From NCBI GenBank assembly GCA_945288535.1, contig CALYQQ010000002.1, positions 62,001 through 126,000 on the forward strand: a DNA stretch of 64,000 nucleotides, read 5' to 3'. The stretch comes from an uncultured Enterobacterales bacterium. GTDB lineage: Bacteria; Pseudomonadota; Gammaproteobacteria; Enterobacterales; CALYQQ01. Each line of letters starts with the position of its first letter. The first letter of the stretch is position 1. Position numbers and translations under genes: made by a program. Positions 51,808 to 62,809 of the stretch are shown one piece after another. The notes beneath the pieces were generated by a model. It saw nothing but the letters and a program-made list of their open reading frames with translations, was not told the origin of the DNA and made no database searches.

Positions 51808-54366
51808 ATGAATCCTGAGCGAGAACGCATAAATATTCCCGTTTTACCCTTAAGAGATGTTGTGGTTTATCCACATATGGTTATTCCACTTTTTGTTGGC
51901 AGAGAAAAATCTATTCGTTGTTTGGAATCAGCAATGGATGATAACAAAAAAATTCTGCTGGTTGCACAACGAGATGCAGGAATAGACGAGCCGACGGTAA
52001 ACGATCTGTTTTCTGTTGGTACAGTAGCAACTATTCTACAAATGCTGAAACTACCAGATGGTACGGTCAAAGTACTGGTCGAAGGTATAGAGCGTGCACA
52101 AATTATGACATTAGTGGATATTGAAGGTTATTTCACTGCCCAGATAACATCAATTACAGGCTTACCCATTGATGAACGCGAAGAAGAAGTTCTTATTCGT
52201 ACAGCAATACATGAATTTGATAATTACGTAAAATTAAATAAAAAAATTCCACCAGAAGTATTAACTGCACTTAACAGCATTGATGATGCTAATCGTTTAG
52301 CTGATACAATTGCTGCACATATGCCGTTAAAGCTTCAGGATAAACAAAATGCACTCGAAATAAATAACGTTACTGACCGCATTGAATTCCTGATGGCAAT
52401 GATGGAATCCGAAATGGATTTACTCCAAGTTGAAAAACGTATTCGTAGTCGCGTTAAGAAGCAAATGGAAAAAAGCCAGCGTGAGTACTATTTGAATGAG
52501 CAGATGAAAGCCATACAAAAAGAGCTGGGTGAAATGGATGATACGCCTGACGAACATGAAGCATTAAGACGCAGAATCGAAGCGGCAAAAATGCCGAAGG
52601 AAGCAAGAGAAAAAACAGAAGCTGAATTACAAAAACTGAAGATGATGTCGCCAATGTCAGCTGAAGCTACTGTTGTGCGTGGTTATATTGAATGGATGGT
52701 TCAGGTACCTTGGCATACACGTAGTAAAGTTAAAAAGGATTTATCATTAGCGCAAGAGATTTTAGATAAAGATCATTATGGTTTAGATCGTGTTAAGGAA
52801 AGAATTCTTGAATACCTTGCAGTACAAAGTCGTGTCAGCAAAATTAAAGGTCCGATCCTATGTTTAGTTGGGCCACCGGGAGTCGGTAAAACGTCATTAG
52901 GGCAATCTATAGCCAAAGCAACAGGTAGAAAGTATGTCAGAATGGCGCTAGGCGGTGTTAGAGATGAAGCAGAAATAAGAGGCCATCGTCGAACTTATAT
53001 TGGCTCTATGCCTGGTAAATTGATCCAAAAAATGGCAAAAGTAGGGGTTAAAAATCCGCTATTTCTTCTGGATGAAATAGATAAAATGTCTTCGGATATG
53101 CGTGGTGATCCAGCATCAGCATTACTGGAAGTTCTCGATCCTGAACAAAATGTTGCTTTTAATGATCATTATCTTGAAATTGATTATGATTTATCGGATG
53201 TTATGTTTGTAGCAACATCAAATTCTATGAATATTCCAGCACCATTATTGGATCGGATGGAAGTAATTCGTTTGTCTGGTTACACAGAAGATGAAAAATT
53301 AAATATCGCTACAAAGCATTTATTATCAAAACAAATTGAACGTAATGCTTTGAAAAAAGGCGAATTAATCGTAGAAGAAAGCGCGATTATTGGCATTATA
53401 CGCTACTATACACGCGAAGCTGGTGTGCGTAACTTAGAACGCGAAATTTCTAAATTATGTCGTAAAGCAGTTAAAAAATTAATCATGAATAAGTCGCTTA
53501 AGACGATCACTATTAATGCCGATAATCTTAAAGAATATCTGGGCGTTCAGCGATTTGATTATGGAAGAGCGGACACAGAAAATCGTATTGGTCAAGTCAC
53601 CGGTCTTGCTTGGACAGAAGTAGGTGGTGATTTACTTACCATTGAAACAGCAAGTGTTCCTGGAAAAGGTAAGCTGAGCTACACTGGTTCATTAGGTGAA
53701 GTTATGCAGGAGTCTATTCAAGCTGCATTGACAGTTGTTCGTGCACGAGCTGACAAACTTGGAATTAATGCTGATTTTTATGAAAAGCGTGATATTCATG
53801 TTCATGTTCCTGAGGGCGCCACACCAAAAGATGGGCCTAGTGCAGGTATTGCGATGTGTACTGCATTAGTATCTAGCTTAACCGGTAACCCTGTTCGTTC
53901 AGATGTAGCAATGACTGGCGAAATAACGCTACGAGGTCAAGTTCTACCAATTGGTGGATTAAAGGAAAAACTATTAGCTGCACATCGTGGTGGTATTAAA
54001 ACTGTTCTAATTCCAGAAGAAAACATCCGCGATTTAGAAGATATTCCTAATAATATTCAAGCGGATTTAGATATCTATCCAGTAAAATGGATTGATGATG
54101 TATTGCAATTAGCATTGCAAGAGCCTCCTTTTGGTGCACAGTTGATGGAATTACCTAAACCTTTTAAATCAGAACCAAAATCGGAAGGAAAGGTTAAAAA
54201 AAATGCTATAGCAACAAGCAGTAATAAAATAATTGAAGGTAAGTCTAAAAAGCCTAATGAGACTAAAAGTACACCAATAACAAAAAAATCTTCTATTGAT
54301 AATAAGCCAAAAAATAAACCGGCTATAAACAAAACATCAAAGAATAAAAAAGGGGTAACGCAATAA
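51808..54366 (+). CDS. lon: ATP-dependent protease Lon with lysine-rich C-terminal extension
   Basis: 852 residues against 784 in E. coli. Substrate-binding N-domain (about 10-200), Walker [10 protein letters not shown] (about 354-362), Walker [10 protein letters not shown], and protease domain with catalytic Ser in [10 protein letters not shown] (about 677) and Lys in [10 protein letters not shown] (about 720). Alignment with E. coli ends at about residue 780; the last 72 residues hold 20 lysines plus many Ser, Asn, Pro and Thr, with no predicted structure. Lon degrades damaged and regulatory proteins and binds DNA in E. coli. hupB, normally next, is missing. Confidence 0.98.
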   Translation: MNPERERINIPVLPLRDVVVYPHMVIPLFVGREKSIRCLESAMDDNKKILLVAQRDAGIDEPTVNDLFSVGTVATILQMLKLPDGTVKVLVEGIERAQIMTLVDIEGYFTAQITSITGLPIDEREEEVLIRTAIHEFDNYVKLNKKIPPEVLTALNSIDDANRLADTIAAHMPLKLQDKQNALEINNVTDRIEFLMAMMESEMDLLQVEKRIRSRVKKQMEKSQREYYLNEQMKAIQKELGEMDDTPDEHEALRRRIEAAKMPKEAREKTEAELQKLKMMSPMSAEATVVRGYIEWMVQVPWHTRSKVKKDLSLAQEILDKDHYGLDRVKERILEYLAVQSRVSKIKGPILCLVGPPGVGKTSLGQSIAKATGRKYVRMALGGVRDEAEIRGHRRTYIGSMPGKLIQKMAKVGVKNPLFLLDEIDKMSSDMRGDPASALLEVLDPEQNVAFNDHYLEIDYDLSDVMFVATSNSMNIPAPLLDRMEVIRLSGYTEDEKLNIATKHLLSKQIERNALKKGELIVEESAIIGIIRYYTREAGVRNLEREISKLCRKAVKKLIMNKSLKTITINADNLKEYLGVQRFDYGRADTENRIGQVTGLAWTEVGGDLLTIETASVPGKGKLSYTGSLGEVMQESIQAALTVVRARADKLGINADFYEKRDIHVHVPEGATPKDGPSAGIAMCTALVSSLTGNPVRSDVAMTGEITLRGQVLPIGGLKEKLLAAHRGGIKTVLIPEENIRDLEDIPNNIQADLDIYPVKWIDDVLQLALQEPPFGAQLMELPKPFKSEPKSEGKVKKNAIATSSNKIIEGKSKKPNETKSTPITKKSSIDNKPKNKPAINKTSKNKKGVTQ

Positions 54367-54421
54367 TTACCTGGGAATAAGTAAACGTATTTTGTAGTTG
54401 ATTTTATAATTTATACTTAAT

Positions 54422-54457
54422 AAATCCGATATCAGTGATTTGGTATCGGATTTTTTC
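54422..54457 (+). terminator. rho-independent terminator of lon
   Basis: AAATCCGATA (54422-54431) pairs with TATCGGATTT (54444-54453); the stem continues into a T-run. Confidence 0.92.
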
Positions 54458-54835
54458 TAACTACTGCAAACGAAGCGTGATAAACTAAATTTATAACTTA
54501 TTAGATGATTATTTTTACTCAAATAGTATGGTATATAGAATACAATACGTTATTTAATTTAATACAAACGAAAAGGCCTATTTATTACTAATACAATAAT
54601 AAATAATCATCTTCTCATAACTTAATTAGTAATAGATTAATAAAATAGTTATATAATATGTAAACTTGCTGTGTAAGATCATCTATAATGAGCAATCTTA
54701 AGATTGCAAACTAATATCAAAATACGCTATTAAGTATGCTTGATGAGTGATGGTATAGTTACACATCTGGCACAAGATATAATAAAACGACTTATTACTA
54801 ATAGCCTAACTAATCAAGCGGAGTTTATTTAGCCT
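54458..54835. other. spacer between lon and ppiD without hupB
   Basis: hupB is absent. A perfect 16-bp palindrome GCAATCTTAAGATTGC lies at 54692-54707, about 130 bp before ppiD; it is a candidate operator or hairpin. The rest is AT-rich. Confidence 0.55.
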
Positions 54836-56746
54836 ATGATGGACAATCTGCGTGCGGCCTCAAATCATATCGCACTGAAAATTATTTTGTCACTTATTAT
54901 TGTGTCGTTTGTACTAACAGGTGTAGGCGGCTATATGTTTAAAAATTCACAGCAGTACGTTGCAAAAGTAAACGATCAAGAAATTACGCCTAGACAGCTA
55001 CAAGTAGCAATACAATACGCGCGTAATGAAATGCGAGAAGAGTTAGCTAAACAGGGGCAAATGAGTCATTTTGATAAATTAATGAATGATGAAACTTTTG
55101 TCAAAAAGCAAGCTTATCAACAATTAAATGAACTGATTAATGAATCATTAATTAGTCAGTATGCACAAAAATTAGATGTCGCTATAAGTGATGAACAAGT
55201 GAAAAACTCTATTCGTACGGAAAAATTTTTTCAAAATGAAAATGGCCAATTCGATAATAACTTATACCGTTCTTTTTTGATTAATAATAATATATCAGGA
55301 GAATGGTTTGCTGAAAGTAGACGTAAAGAATTAGAAAAATCTCAAGTTAAAGTGATTTATTCAGCGACTGATTTTGTGACACCAGAAGAGATGACTGCAC
55401 AAGCAAGGTTATTATTGCAAAAAAGAAAGATTCGAGTTGCTAAAGTTGATCTTGAAAAATTAAAAGAACAACAGACGGTGACAGATGATGAGTTATCTTC
55501 TGTTTATCAACAAAACAAAGAACTTTATGCTATTCCAGAACGTTATAAAGTTGCTTATGTTGAGATTGATGCTGCAAATATACAAAATAAATTAAATATT
55601 AGTAATGATGACATTAAATCCTATTATGATGCTAATCAAAACCGCTTTGTAAAAAGTGCTCGTTATAATTTTAGTGTTATTCAGGTAAAAACAAGGCAAG
55701 AAGCGGATACGTTAATAGAGCAATTAAAGAAAGGAAGTGATTTTACTACGCTAGCTAAAGAGAAGTCTATTGATCCTGTCTCTGCGACAAAAGGCGGAGT
55801 ATTAGGTTGGTTTGATCCTGAAAATATGACAAATGAAATGATTGCAGCGGAATTACAACATGAAGGTGATATTTCTATACCAATTGCAATGAATTCAACT
55901 TATCTTATTTTTAAATTAAATCAAATTGAACCAAGTAAAATAAAAACCTTAGATCAAGTATCTAAAGAGATTAAACAACAAATAACCCTAGATATGGCTC
56001 GTAAAGCATTCTTTACTTTACAACAAAAAGTAGGTGATACGATTCATCAAGATCCCTATTCATTTGTCGAATTAGAAAAAATACCTGATATTAACATTGT
56101 AGAAACAGATTGGTTTGATCACACTAATTTACCTGAAGCTTTAAATTATCAGAATTTGATAGATCTCTTATTTAGTAATAGTTTGAATGCTAAAGATGAT
56201 TCACCTGCTGTTAATTCAGATTTATTGCAAGTAGAAGGTGATAAAGCTTTTGTATTACGTGTTATTGGTTATAAACCCAAAACGTATAAATCATTAAACG
56301 ATGTTCATGATGATGTTTTAGCATTGGCTAAGCAGCAAAAAGCATTAAAGTTAGCACGTGAGCAAGTAAAAGCAGCTTTAGCTGATCTTACAGCAGGTAA
56401 ATCAGAAGATGATGCACTTAAACATTTTGAAGGTAAATTCGCTGAACCTCAAAGTATTCAGCGTCAAAATGCTGTAACAGATGCGGATAAAGGTAAATTA
56501 GTCGCATCGGTGTTCGACTTACCTCTTCCAACAAAAAATAAACCAACTTATGGTATTAACAATACCAGTCAAGATGTAGAATTGGTTGCATTAGACAGTA
56601 TAGAAGCGGGAGTATTACCAGAGGATCTTAAAGATTTTTATAAACAACAGGCGAATTTGTTAAATAACAATTTGACTTATAATTCTTTGCTTGCAAATCT
56701 TCGCTCACAAGCAAAAATCGATATTAATGAACTACAACTCCCCTGA
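54836..56746 (+). CDS. ppiD: periplasmic folding chaperone PpiD
   Basis: 636 residues (623 in E. coli). A short cytoplasmic start MMDNLRAASNH, one membrane anchor (about 13-34), a SurA-like chaperone domain, and a parvulin domain at about 270-360 (with KKGSDFTTLAKEKSIDP and GGVLGWFDPE). It is bound to the SecYEG exit and assists newly exported proteins. In E. coli the parvulin domain is inactive as an isomerase. Its own terminator follows. Confidence 0.97.
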   Translation: MMDNLRAASNHIALKIILSLIIVSFVLTGVGGYMFKNSQQYVAKVNDQEITPRQLQVAIQYARNEMREELAKQGQMSHFDKLMNDETFVKKQAYQQLNELINESLISQYAQKLDVAISDEQVKNSIRTEKFFQNENGQFDNNLYRSFLINNNISGEWFAESRRKELEKSQVKVIYSATDFVTPEEMTAQARLLLQKRKIRVAKVDLEKLKEQQTVTDDELSSVYQQNKELYAIPERYKVAYVEIDAANIQNKLNISNDDIKSYYDANQNRFVKSARYNFSVIQVKTRQEADTLIEQLKKGSDFTTLAKEKSIDPVSATKGGVLGWFDPENMTNEMIAAELQHEGDISIPIAMNSTYLIFKLNQIEPSKIKTLDQVSKEIKQQITLDMARKAFFTLQQKVGDTIHQDPYSFVELEKIPDINIVETDWFDHTNLPEALNYQNLIDLLFSNSLNAKDDSPAVNSDLLQVEGDKAFVLRVIGYKPKTYKSLNDVHDDVLALAKQQKALKLAREQVKAALADLTAGKSEDDALKHFEGKFAEPQSIQRQNAVTDADKGKLVASVFDLPLPTKNKPTYGINNTSQDVELVALDSIEAGVLPEDLKDFYKQQANLLNNNLTYNSLLANLRSQAKIDINELQLP

Positions 56747-56795
56747 ATTTTTGTGATCTATATTACTCATTTTTTATAGAATAACATTTTTAACC

Positions 56796-56817
56796 AAGGC
56801 CACAGTAGTGGCCTTTT
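56796..56817 (+). terminator. rho-independent terminator of ppiD
   Basis: AAGGCCAC (56796-56803) pairs with GTGGCCTT (56808-56815) around AGTA, ending in TTTT. Confidence 0.93.
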
Positions 56818-56911
56818 GCATTAATGGCCCGTACTTATTGTTGTTTTATTAAAATATGGCACTCTGTTTATGCATCTACTGTTGGGTGTGTATTTATTAT
56901 GGAGGCAAATT

Positions 56912-57262
56912 ATGGAGAAATTATTATCTGCATTTATAACATCAACTGTTTTATTGTTCTGGTTATTTTCTTCATATGCAGCATCGTTAGAAAACAATCA
57001 GCAACAAAATTTACTGCAATCATCAGGATCTTCTAACACAAGTACGTTACAAGTTAAGAATAATAATAAACGTGTAAGTATTAATCATGCTTCGGCTGAG
57101 GAATTAGCGGCGCATTTAAAAGGAATTGGTATTAATAAGGCGAAACAGATTGTCGACTATCGCGAAAAATATGGGGCATTTACTCATATAGAACAACTCA
57201 AAGAAGTACCCGGCATTGGTTTAGTTCTTTATAAACAAAATGAAGACGCTATTGAATTATAA
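56912..57262 (+). CDS. ybaV: ComEA-family helix-hairpin-helix protein YbaV
   Basis: 116 residues from ATG 56912, with GGAGG (56901-56905) six bases upstream; an earlier in-frame ATG has no such site. The signal peptide (about 1-24, ending SSYAA) predicts export. After a low-complexity linker, two helix-hairpin-helix motifs (about 52-110: VSINHASAEELAAHLKGIG and the EVPGIG turn) predict DNA binding. Related ComEA binds DNA during uptake; the role in enterics is not established. Confidence 0.94.
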   Translation: MEKLLSAFITSTVLLFWLFSSYAASLENNQQQNLLQSSGSSNTSTLQVKNNNKRVSINHASAEELAAHLKGIGINKAKQIVDYREKYGAFTHIEQLKEVPGIGLVLYKQNEDAIEL

Positions 57263-57312
57263 AAGACGTTATTCATAATAAATTTGTATCTTATCTAATC
57301 AATAATAGTGTG

Positions 57313-57349
57313 ATCCAGTTATTATTTTTTGTTGATAACTGGATTTTTA
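57313..57349 (+). terminator. rho-independent terminator of ybaV
   Basis: ATCCAGTTAT (57313-57322) pairs perfectly with ATAACTGGAT (57335-57344) and is followed by TTTT. The gap continues to 57721 without further features. Confidence 0.9.
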
Positions 57350-57721
57350 TTGCATAATAATGGTCTATATAACCCATTGATTATTGTAATTAACAACTAA
57401 ATTAACTAATAAACGTTATACTAGGAATAATATTTTTGTAATGACAAAAAATAACGTTTAGCTAGTCAAATTTTAATTATTATGCCTGATCGATTGCTTT
57501 AAATAGCATCCTTAACATAACCGTAATTCGAATATGTTGTTAGTAATTTTACAGAGAGCTTAATACTTATTTTATATAGTTATATAAATGAGTATGATCC
57601 TTTGAAATACGAACATTATTTATTTCATTGTATTACATAATTTTTGGTTAGGACTATATTGCGCATGCTATATATACGATAATTATATATTGAATTTCAG
57701 TTCTGGATTAGGAGAAATATT

Positions 57722-58732
57722 ATGACAAAAGGCTGGAATATTGCTGTATTAGGGGCGACTGGTGCTGTAGGTGAAGCTTTATTAACCTTGTTAGAAAAGC
57801 GTCAATTTCCAATCAATGAACTATTTCTTTTAGCTAGTGAGCGTAGCTTTGGTGAAACAATCCGCTTTAATAGCAAGTCCTATTTGGTAGAGAAAGCTGA
57901 AGATTTCGATTGGACGTGTGTACAGATAGCTTTTTTTGTTGCGGGTTGGGAAGCAAGCGTGCGTTATGCAGAAACAGCTGCGGCAGCTGGATGTATCGTT
58001 ATTGATAGTAGTAGCATTTTTGCTATGGAAGATGATGTCCCTTTAGTTGTTCCTGATGTCAATCCAAGTGCTTTGTCAGAATATCGCAACAGAAATATTA
58101 TTGCGACAGCAAGTAGCGCTGTGAGTCAACTGCTGACTTCGCTTAAACCGTTAAATGATGCAGCAGGTCTATCGCATGTGCATGTTATTAACATGCTTTC
58201 AGCATCTAGCTATGGTAAAGATGCGATAAATGACTTAGCAAATCAGACTGCACGTTTACTTAATGGAATGGGTATAGAAAAAGGTTTTTATCAGCGACAA
58301 TTGGCATTTAATTTGTTGCCAATGATCGTCGATGATAAAGGAAGTGTACCAGATGAGCGTCATTTAGTTAATGAAGTTCGTAAAATTCTTCGGGCACCAG
58401 AATTACCAATTACGGTTACATTTATTCAAGCCCCACTTTTTTATGGTCAGGCACAAATCGTCCATATAGAAAGTTTACGACCTTTATCTGAAGGTGAAGT
58501 CCTATCACTTTTTGAGGGACAACAAGATATTGTCACTTATACTCAGGACGATTATCCAACCCCGGTGCAAGATGCAAGTGATAGTTCAATATTAAGCGTT
58601 GGCTGTATACGTAATGATGTTGGCTCACCAGAATGGCTGCAATTTTGGTCTGTTGCGGACAATATTAAATTTGGTGGCGCTTTGATGGCAATTAAAACAG
58701 CTGAATTGCTAGTAACGGAGTATATCTATTAA
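57722..58732 (+). CDS. usg: Usg, semialdehyde-dehydrogenase-like protein
   Basis: 336 residues (337 in E. coli Usg). NAD(P)-binding N-terminus with [14 protein letters not shown] (about 9-22) and a dimerisation domain homologous to aspartate-semialdehyde dehydrogenase. The active-site cysteine of true Asd is absent: the segment reads [11 protein letters not shown], as expected for Usg, so catalysis as Asd is unlikely. Function unknown. Its stop overlaps the truA start (TAATG), matching the E. coli usg-truA operon. Confidence 0.95.
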   Translation: MTKGWNIAVLGATGAVGEALLTLLEKRQFPINELFLLASERSFGETIRFNSKSYLVEKAEDFDWTCVQIAFFVAGWEASVRYAETAAAAGCIVIDSSSIFAMEDDVPLVVPDVNPSALSEYRNRNIIATASSAVSQLLTSLKPLNDAAGLSHVHVINMLSASSYGKDAINDLANQTARLLNGMGIEKGFYQRQLAFNLLPMIVDDKGSVPDERHLVNEVRKILRAPELPITVTFIQAPLFYGQAQIVHIESLRPLSEGEVLSLFEGQQDIVTYTQDDYPTPVQDASDSSILSVGCIRNDVGSPEWLQFWSVADNIKFGGALMAIKTAELLVTEYIY

Positions 58733-59583
58733 TGTGTAGTATTCGCTCTGACAAAATTTATTGTCAGGAAAAAAACTCTTTGCATAATAACAAGTCAGTA
58801 CAAAAAATTGTACTTGGTATTGAATACGATGGTTCAAATTATTATGGCTGGCAAAGACAACAAGAGGTAGCAAGTATTCAGGCAAAGCTTGAAAAAGCTT
58901 TGTCTAAAGTAGCTAATGAGTCAATTAATATTTTCTGTGCGGGACGTACTGATGCTGGTGTGCATGCAACTGGCCAGGTAGTGCACTTCGAGACACATGC
59001 TGTTCGTCAGCAACAAGCATGGATTTTAGGTGTTAACGCAAATTTACCTTCTGATATTGCTGTTTGTTGGGCCAAAAAAATAGATAATGATTTTCATGCA
59101 AGATTTAGTGCAACAGCGCGTAGATATCGATACATTATTTATAATAATAAGTATCGTTCCGCTATATTGAATCGTGGTGTAACGCATTATTATCACCCTT
59201 TGGATCATGAGCGAATGCATCGTGCTGCACAGTTTCTTCTTGGTGAAAATGATTTTACCTCTTTTCGTGCGATCCAGTGCCAGTCAAAAACACCATGGCG
59301 TAACGTTAGCCATATAAGTGTAACCAGACAAGGAAAATATGTTATTGTAGATATAAAAGCCAATGCTTTTGTTCATCATATGGTAAGAAATATCGTTGGT
59401 AGTTTATTGGAAGTAGGTAATGGTAATCGACCAGAACAATGGATTGCCGAATTGCTTACTGTAAAAGATCGAACCTTGGCTGCCGCAACGGCAAAAGCAG
59501 AAGGTTTATATCTGGTGTCTGTAGATTATCCTGAAAAATACCAATTACCTAAGGTTATCTCGGGTCCACTATTTTTGCCTTAA
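58732..59583 (+). CDS. truA: tRNA pseudouridine(38-40) synthase
   Basis: 283 residues (270 in E. coli). Catalytic Asp in [15 protein letters not shown] (about 76). [15 protein letters not shown] and [11 protein letters not shown] are family motifs. The N-terminus before the conserved [11 protein letters not shown] is about 13 residues longer than in E. coli if ATG 58732 is used; no later ATG fits, so the extension is probably real. Confidence 0.97.
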   Translation: MCSIRSDKIYCQEKNSLHNNKSVQKIVLGIEYDGSNYYGWQRQQEVASIQAKLEKALSKVANESINIFCAGRTDAGVHATGQVVHFETHAVRQQQAWILGVNANLPSDIAVCWAKKIDNDFHARFSATARRYRYIIYNNKYRSAILNRGVTHYYHPLDHERMHRAAQFLLGENDFTSFRAIQCQSKTPWRNVSHISVTRQGKYVIVDIKANAFVHHMVRNIVGSLLEVGNGNRPEQWIAELLTVKDRTLAAATAKAEGLYLVSVDYPEKYQLPKVISGPLFLP

Positions 59584-59626
59584 TTTAATCAGTAAATTAG
59601 ACACAATTATTTTTATCGAGTTATTT

Positions 59627-60280
59627 ATGGATTATATATCTTTTCTAATTGATTTCGTATTACACATTGATGTGCACTTACGTGAACTAGTTGCTAACTA
59701 TGGTATATGGGTATATGCGATAATTTTTGTTATTGTATTTTGTGAAACAGGATTAGTTGTTACACCTATTTTACCCGGAGATTCGATGTTATTTGTTGCC
59801 GGCGCTTTGTCTGCTTTGCCGGATAATGATCTAAATACACATATATTAGCTATCTTGTTAATTTGTAGTGCTATTTTAGGCGACGCTGTAAACTATTTGC
59901 TGGGTAGATTTTTTGGTAAACGCTTATTTCGCAACCAAGATTCGCATATTTTCCGGCAATCTTATTTAAACAAGACGCAAGCATTTTATGAAAAACATGG
60001 AGGAAAAACCATTATTCTTGCGCGTTTTGTTCCGATTATTCGTACATTTGCCCCTTTTGTTGCTGGTATGGGAAAAATGCATTATCGTCAATTTGGCTTG
60101 TATAATATGATAGGCGGTATTTTATGGGTAGTACTTTTCATTTATACCGGTTATTTTTTCGGCAACAAAGCTTTTGTACAAAGTAATTTAAAATTTTTAA
60201 TAGTTGCTATTATCTTTATTTCTATTATGCCTGGGATCATTGAAGGCATACGTTATAAATTATTGAATAAAAAAATATGA
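59627..60280 (+). CDS. dedA: DedA-family membrane protein
   Basis: 217 residues (219 in E. coli). Four to five membrane segments, with the family signatures [19 protein letters not shown] (about 40-58), [14 protein letters not shown] and the [25 protein letters not shown] segment. DedA proteins are inner-membrane transporters or scramblases needed for membrane homeostasis. It follows truA by 43 bp. Confidence 0.96.
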   Translation: MDYISFLIDFVLHIDVHLRELVANYGIWVYAIIFVIVFCETGLVVTPILPGDSMLFVAGALSALPDNDLNTHILAILLICSAILGDAVNYLLGRFFGKRLFRNQDSHIFRQSYLNKTQAFYEKHGGKTIILARFVPIIRTFAPFVAGMGKMHYRQFGLYNMIGGILWVVLFIYTGYFFGNKAFVQSNLKFLIVAIIFISIMPGIIEGIRYKLLNKKI

Positions 60281-60421
60281 TTTAAAAAATAATAAGTTAA
60301 AGATATTAGAAAAGATGATTTGGATTTAAGATAATGCCATTTTCCAACTCAATTTAATTTATACTTGCTTTAAACCTACAAATAACGCTTTAATATAATG
60401 AACTACTAGAGTACTTATTCT

Positions 60422-60446
60422 CTCGCTGGCGAGGTTAATCTTTTTT
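60422..60446 (+). terminator. small GC hairpin with T-run after dedA
   Basis: CTCGC (60422-60426) pairs with GCGAG (60429-60433), followed by TTAATCTTTTTT. The stem is short and lies 140 bp after dedA, so the call is tentative. Confidence 0.45.
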
Positions 60447-60569
60447 GTAATACTTTTTTATACCTTCAGGTTATAGTTAGAGAGATAAATTAATATAGTG
60501 GAATAGCCATAGAAAGAATAGAATATAGCAAATGATAACTATGTCTGATAAAAAGAGTAAAGGTAATCA

Positions 60570-61505
60570 ATGAGCTGGATTGAACGAATTTTAAACACAA
60601 GAAACATAACTTCGGGACGTAAAGCAAATATTCCTGAAGGTGTGTGGACAAAATGTACGAGTTGTGGGCAAGTATTATATCGAGCGGAGTTGGAGCGTAA
60701 TCTTGAGGTCTGTCCCAAATGTGACCATCATATGCGACTTTCGGCACGTAATCGTTTACTTAGCTTTTTGGATACAGATTCTACGCAAGAAATTGGTGCA
60801 GAATTAGAGCCCAAAGATGTTCTTAAATTTAAAGATTTAAAAAAATATAAAGATCGTCTAGCTGCTGCGCAAAAAGCGACAAATGAAAAAGATGCTTTAA
60901 TTGTTATGAAGGGCACTCTTTTTGGAATGCCTGTAGTTGCTGCTGCATTTGAGTTTGGCTTTATGGGGGGATCTATGGCATCTGTCGTAGGTGCTCGCTT
61001 TGTTAAAGCAGTTGAACATGCAATTGCAGAACATTGCCCATTTGTTTGTTTTTCTACGAGTGGTGGTGCTCGGATGCAAGAATCATTGATGTCATTAATG
61101 CAAATGGCTAAAACAAGTGCTGTCCTCGCAAAATTGCAAGAAAAGAAACTTCCTTACATTTCTGTTATGACGGATCCTACGATGGGGGGGGTGTCAGCGA
61201 GCTTAGCTATGTTAGGTGACATTCATATTGCTGAACCTAAAGCATTAATTGGTTTTGCGGGTCCTCGTGTAATCGAACAAACAGTAAGAGAAAAACTACC
61301 AGAAGGGTTTCAGCGTAGTGAATTTTTATTAGAGAAAGGTGCCATTGATATTATTATTCATCGCCTTGAATTACGTAAACGCATTGCCTCTATTTTAGCT
61401 AAGTTAATGAATCAGCCTGAACCAGAAGAATATACTGGAGCAAGTGAAGAAAATGAACACTTCAAAATGACAAAGCAAAATGAAGAGTTTACTGAAAATC
61501 GTTAG
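60570..61505 (+). CDS. accD: acetyl-CoA carboxylase carboxyltransferase beta subunit
   Basis: 311 residues (304 in E. coli). The zinc ribbon has Cys29, Cys32, Cys48 and Cys51. The crotonase-like carboxyltransferase domain contains [34 protein letters not shown] and [15 protein letters not shown]. With AccA it moves the carboxyl group from biotin to acetyl-CoA. The zinc ribbon binds its own mRNA in E. coli. The C-terminal tail is acidic and variable. Confidence 0.98.
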   Translation: MSWIERILNTRNITSGRKANIPEGVWTKCTSCGQVLYRAELERNLEVCPKCDHHMRLSARNRLLSFLDTDSTQEIGAELEPKDVLKFKDLKKYKDRLAAAQKATNEKDALIVMKGTLFGMPVVAAAFEFGFMGGSMASVVGARFVKAVEHAIAEHCPFVCFSTSGGARMQESLMSLMQMAKTSAVLAKLQEKKLPYISVMTDPTMGGVSASLAMLGDIHIAEPKALIGFAGPRVIEQTVREKLPEGFQRSEFLLEKGAIDIIIHRLELRKRIASILAKLMNQPEPEEYTGASEENEHFKMTKQNEEFTENR

Positions 61506-61540
61506 TAGAATGTTAATAATGTAAGCTATAGAATAAAATA

Positions 61541-62809
61541 ATGGGTATACAATCTAATCCTAAAGCCACGTCATCACTTGCTACGTGGCTTTGTTATCTC
61601 GAAAATTCACATAGTTCAACTATTGACCTCGGATTACATCGTGTTGGTGATGTCGCCAAAAAATTAGATCTATTACACCCTGCACCTTATGTATTTACTG
61701 TTGCAGGAACAAATGGAAAGGGGACAACCTGTCGGACGCTTGAATCGATTCTTATGTGTGCTGGATATCGTGTTGGTGTATATAGTTCACCTCATTTATT
61801 ACGTTATACCGAACGAGTACGTATTCAGGGGCAAGAATTACCGGAATCTGCACATTCCGCGGCATTATCCCATATAGAGCAAGGACGTGGCGAAATATCA
61901 TTAAGTTATTTTGAATTTGGCACCTTGTCTGCTTTGCATCTGTTTAAGAAGGCTAATTTAGATGTGGTTATTTTAGAAGTGGGACTCGGTGGTCGTTTAG
62001 ATGCGACTAATATTGTTGATGCAGACATTTCGATAGTAACAACCATAGCACTTGATCATACTGATTGGTTGGGCTCTGATCGTGAGAGTATTGGTAGAGA
62101 AAAAGCAGGTATATTTAGATGTCGCCATCCAGCAATTGTTGGTGAGCAGGATATGCCCAAGAGTATTTCTACTTATGCAGATAATATTGGTGCATTATTA
62201 AAACAAGTAGGTAAGGACTGGTATTATCAAATTAATGATAGCAGTTGGCAATGGTCTGGAAATAATCGTATTTATTATGATTTACCTATGCCACAGGTTC
62301 CGTTAGCGAATGCCGCTACTGCACTGGCGGCGTTAAGTTATTCTTCCTTGGTTGTTAGCGAGAATGCAATAAAACAAGGCATTGCACAAGCCGCGTTGCC
62401 AGGAAGATTTCAAATAATAAGCGATCATCCCAAAGTTATTTTTGATGTTGCACATAATCCCCATGCTTCTGCTCATTTAGCACTAAAATTAGAAAAAAAC
62501 TCGTTTTCTATGGGTAAAGTAAGAGCAGTTGTAGCAATGTTAGCCGATAAAGATATTCAGGGAACGTTAAACAATATGTATTCTGTTGTCGATGAATGGT
62601 ATTGTGCTCCTTTAGATGGTGCTCGAGGCACAAGCGTAGAACAGATTGCGTGTTATTTATCAAAACCTAAAATATTTAATAGTGTCGAAGAAGCGTGGCA
62701 TAAAGCTTATATAGATGCAGATAAAAACGATACAATTATTGTCTTTGGTTCATTTCACACAGTAGCTAAAGTCATGGCAGTTATAAAGATGGAGAAAACA
62801 GGTGACTAA
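61541..62809 (+). CDS. folC: bifunctional dihydrofolate / folylpolyglutamate synthase
   Basis: 422 residues, as in E. coli. Mur-ligase-type ATP site GTNGKGTTCRTLESIL (about 56-71), ERVRIQGQELP, EVGLGGRLDATNIV, TTIALDHTDWLG, and the late DVAHNPHA. It adds glutamate to dihydropteroate and to folates. Its end overlaps the dedD start by eight bases. Confidence 0.97.
   Translation: MGIQSNPKATSSLATWLCYLENSHSSTIDLGLHRVGDVAKKLDLLHPAPYVFTVAGTNGKGTTCRTLESILMCAGYRVGVYSSPHLLRYTERVRIQGQELPESAHSAALSHIEQGRGEISLSYFEFGTLSALHLFKKANLDVVILEVGLGGRLDATNIVDADISIVTTIALDHTDWLGSDRESIGREKAGIFRCRHPAIVGEQDMPKSISTYADNIGALLKQVGKDWYYQINDSSWQWSGNNRIYYDLPMPQVPLANAATALAALSYSSLVVSENAIKQGIAQAALPGRFQIISDHPKVIFDVAHNPHASAHLALKLEKNSFSMGKVRAVVAMLADKDIQGTLNNMYSVVDEWYCAPLDGARGTSVEQIACYLSKPKIFNSVEEAWHKAYIDADKNDTIIVFGSFHTVAKVMAVIKMEKTGD

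Noticed and set aside
57620-57720. Possible relic gene in the ybaV-usg gap
   Set aside because: I could not find a translatable remnant of fadM or queC; the sequence is AT-rich without codon structure.
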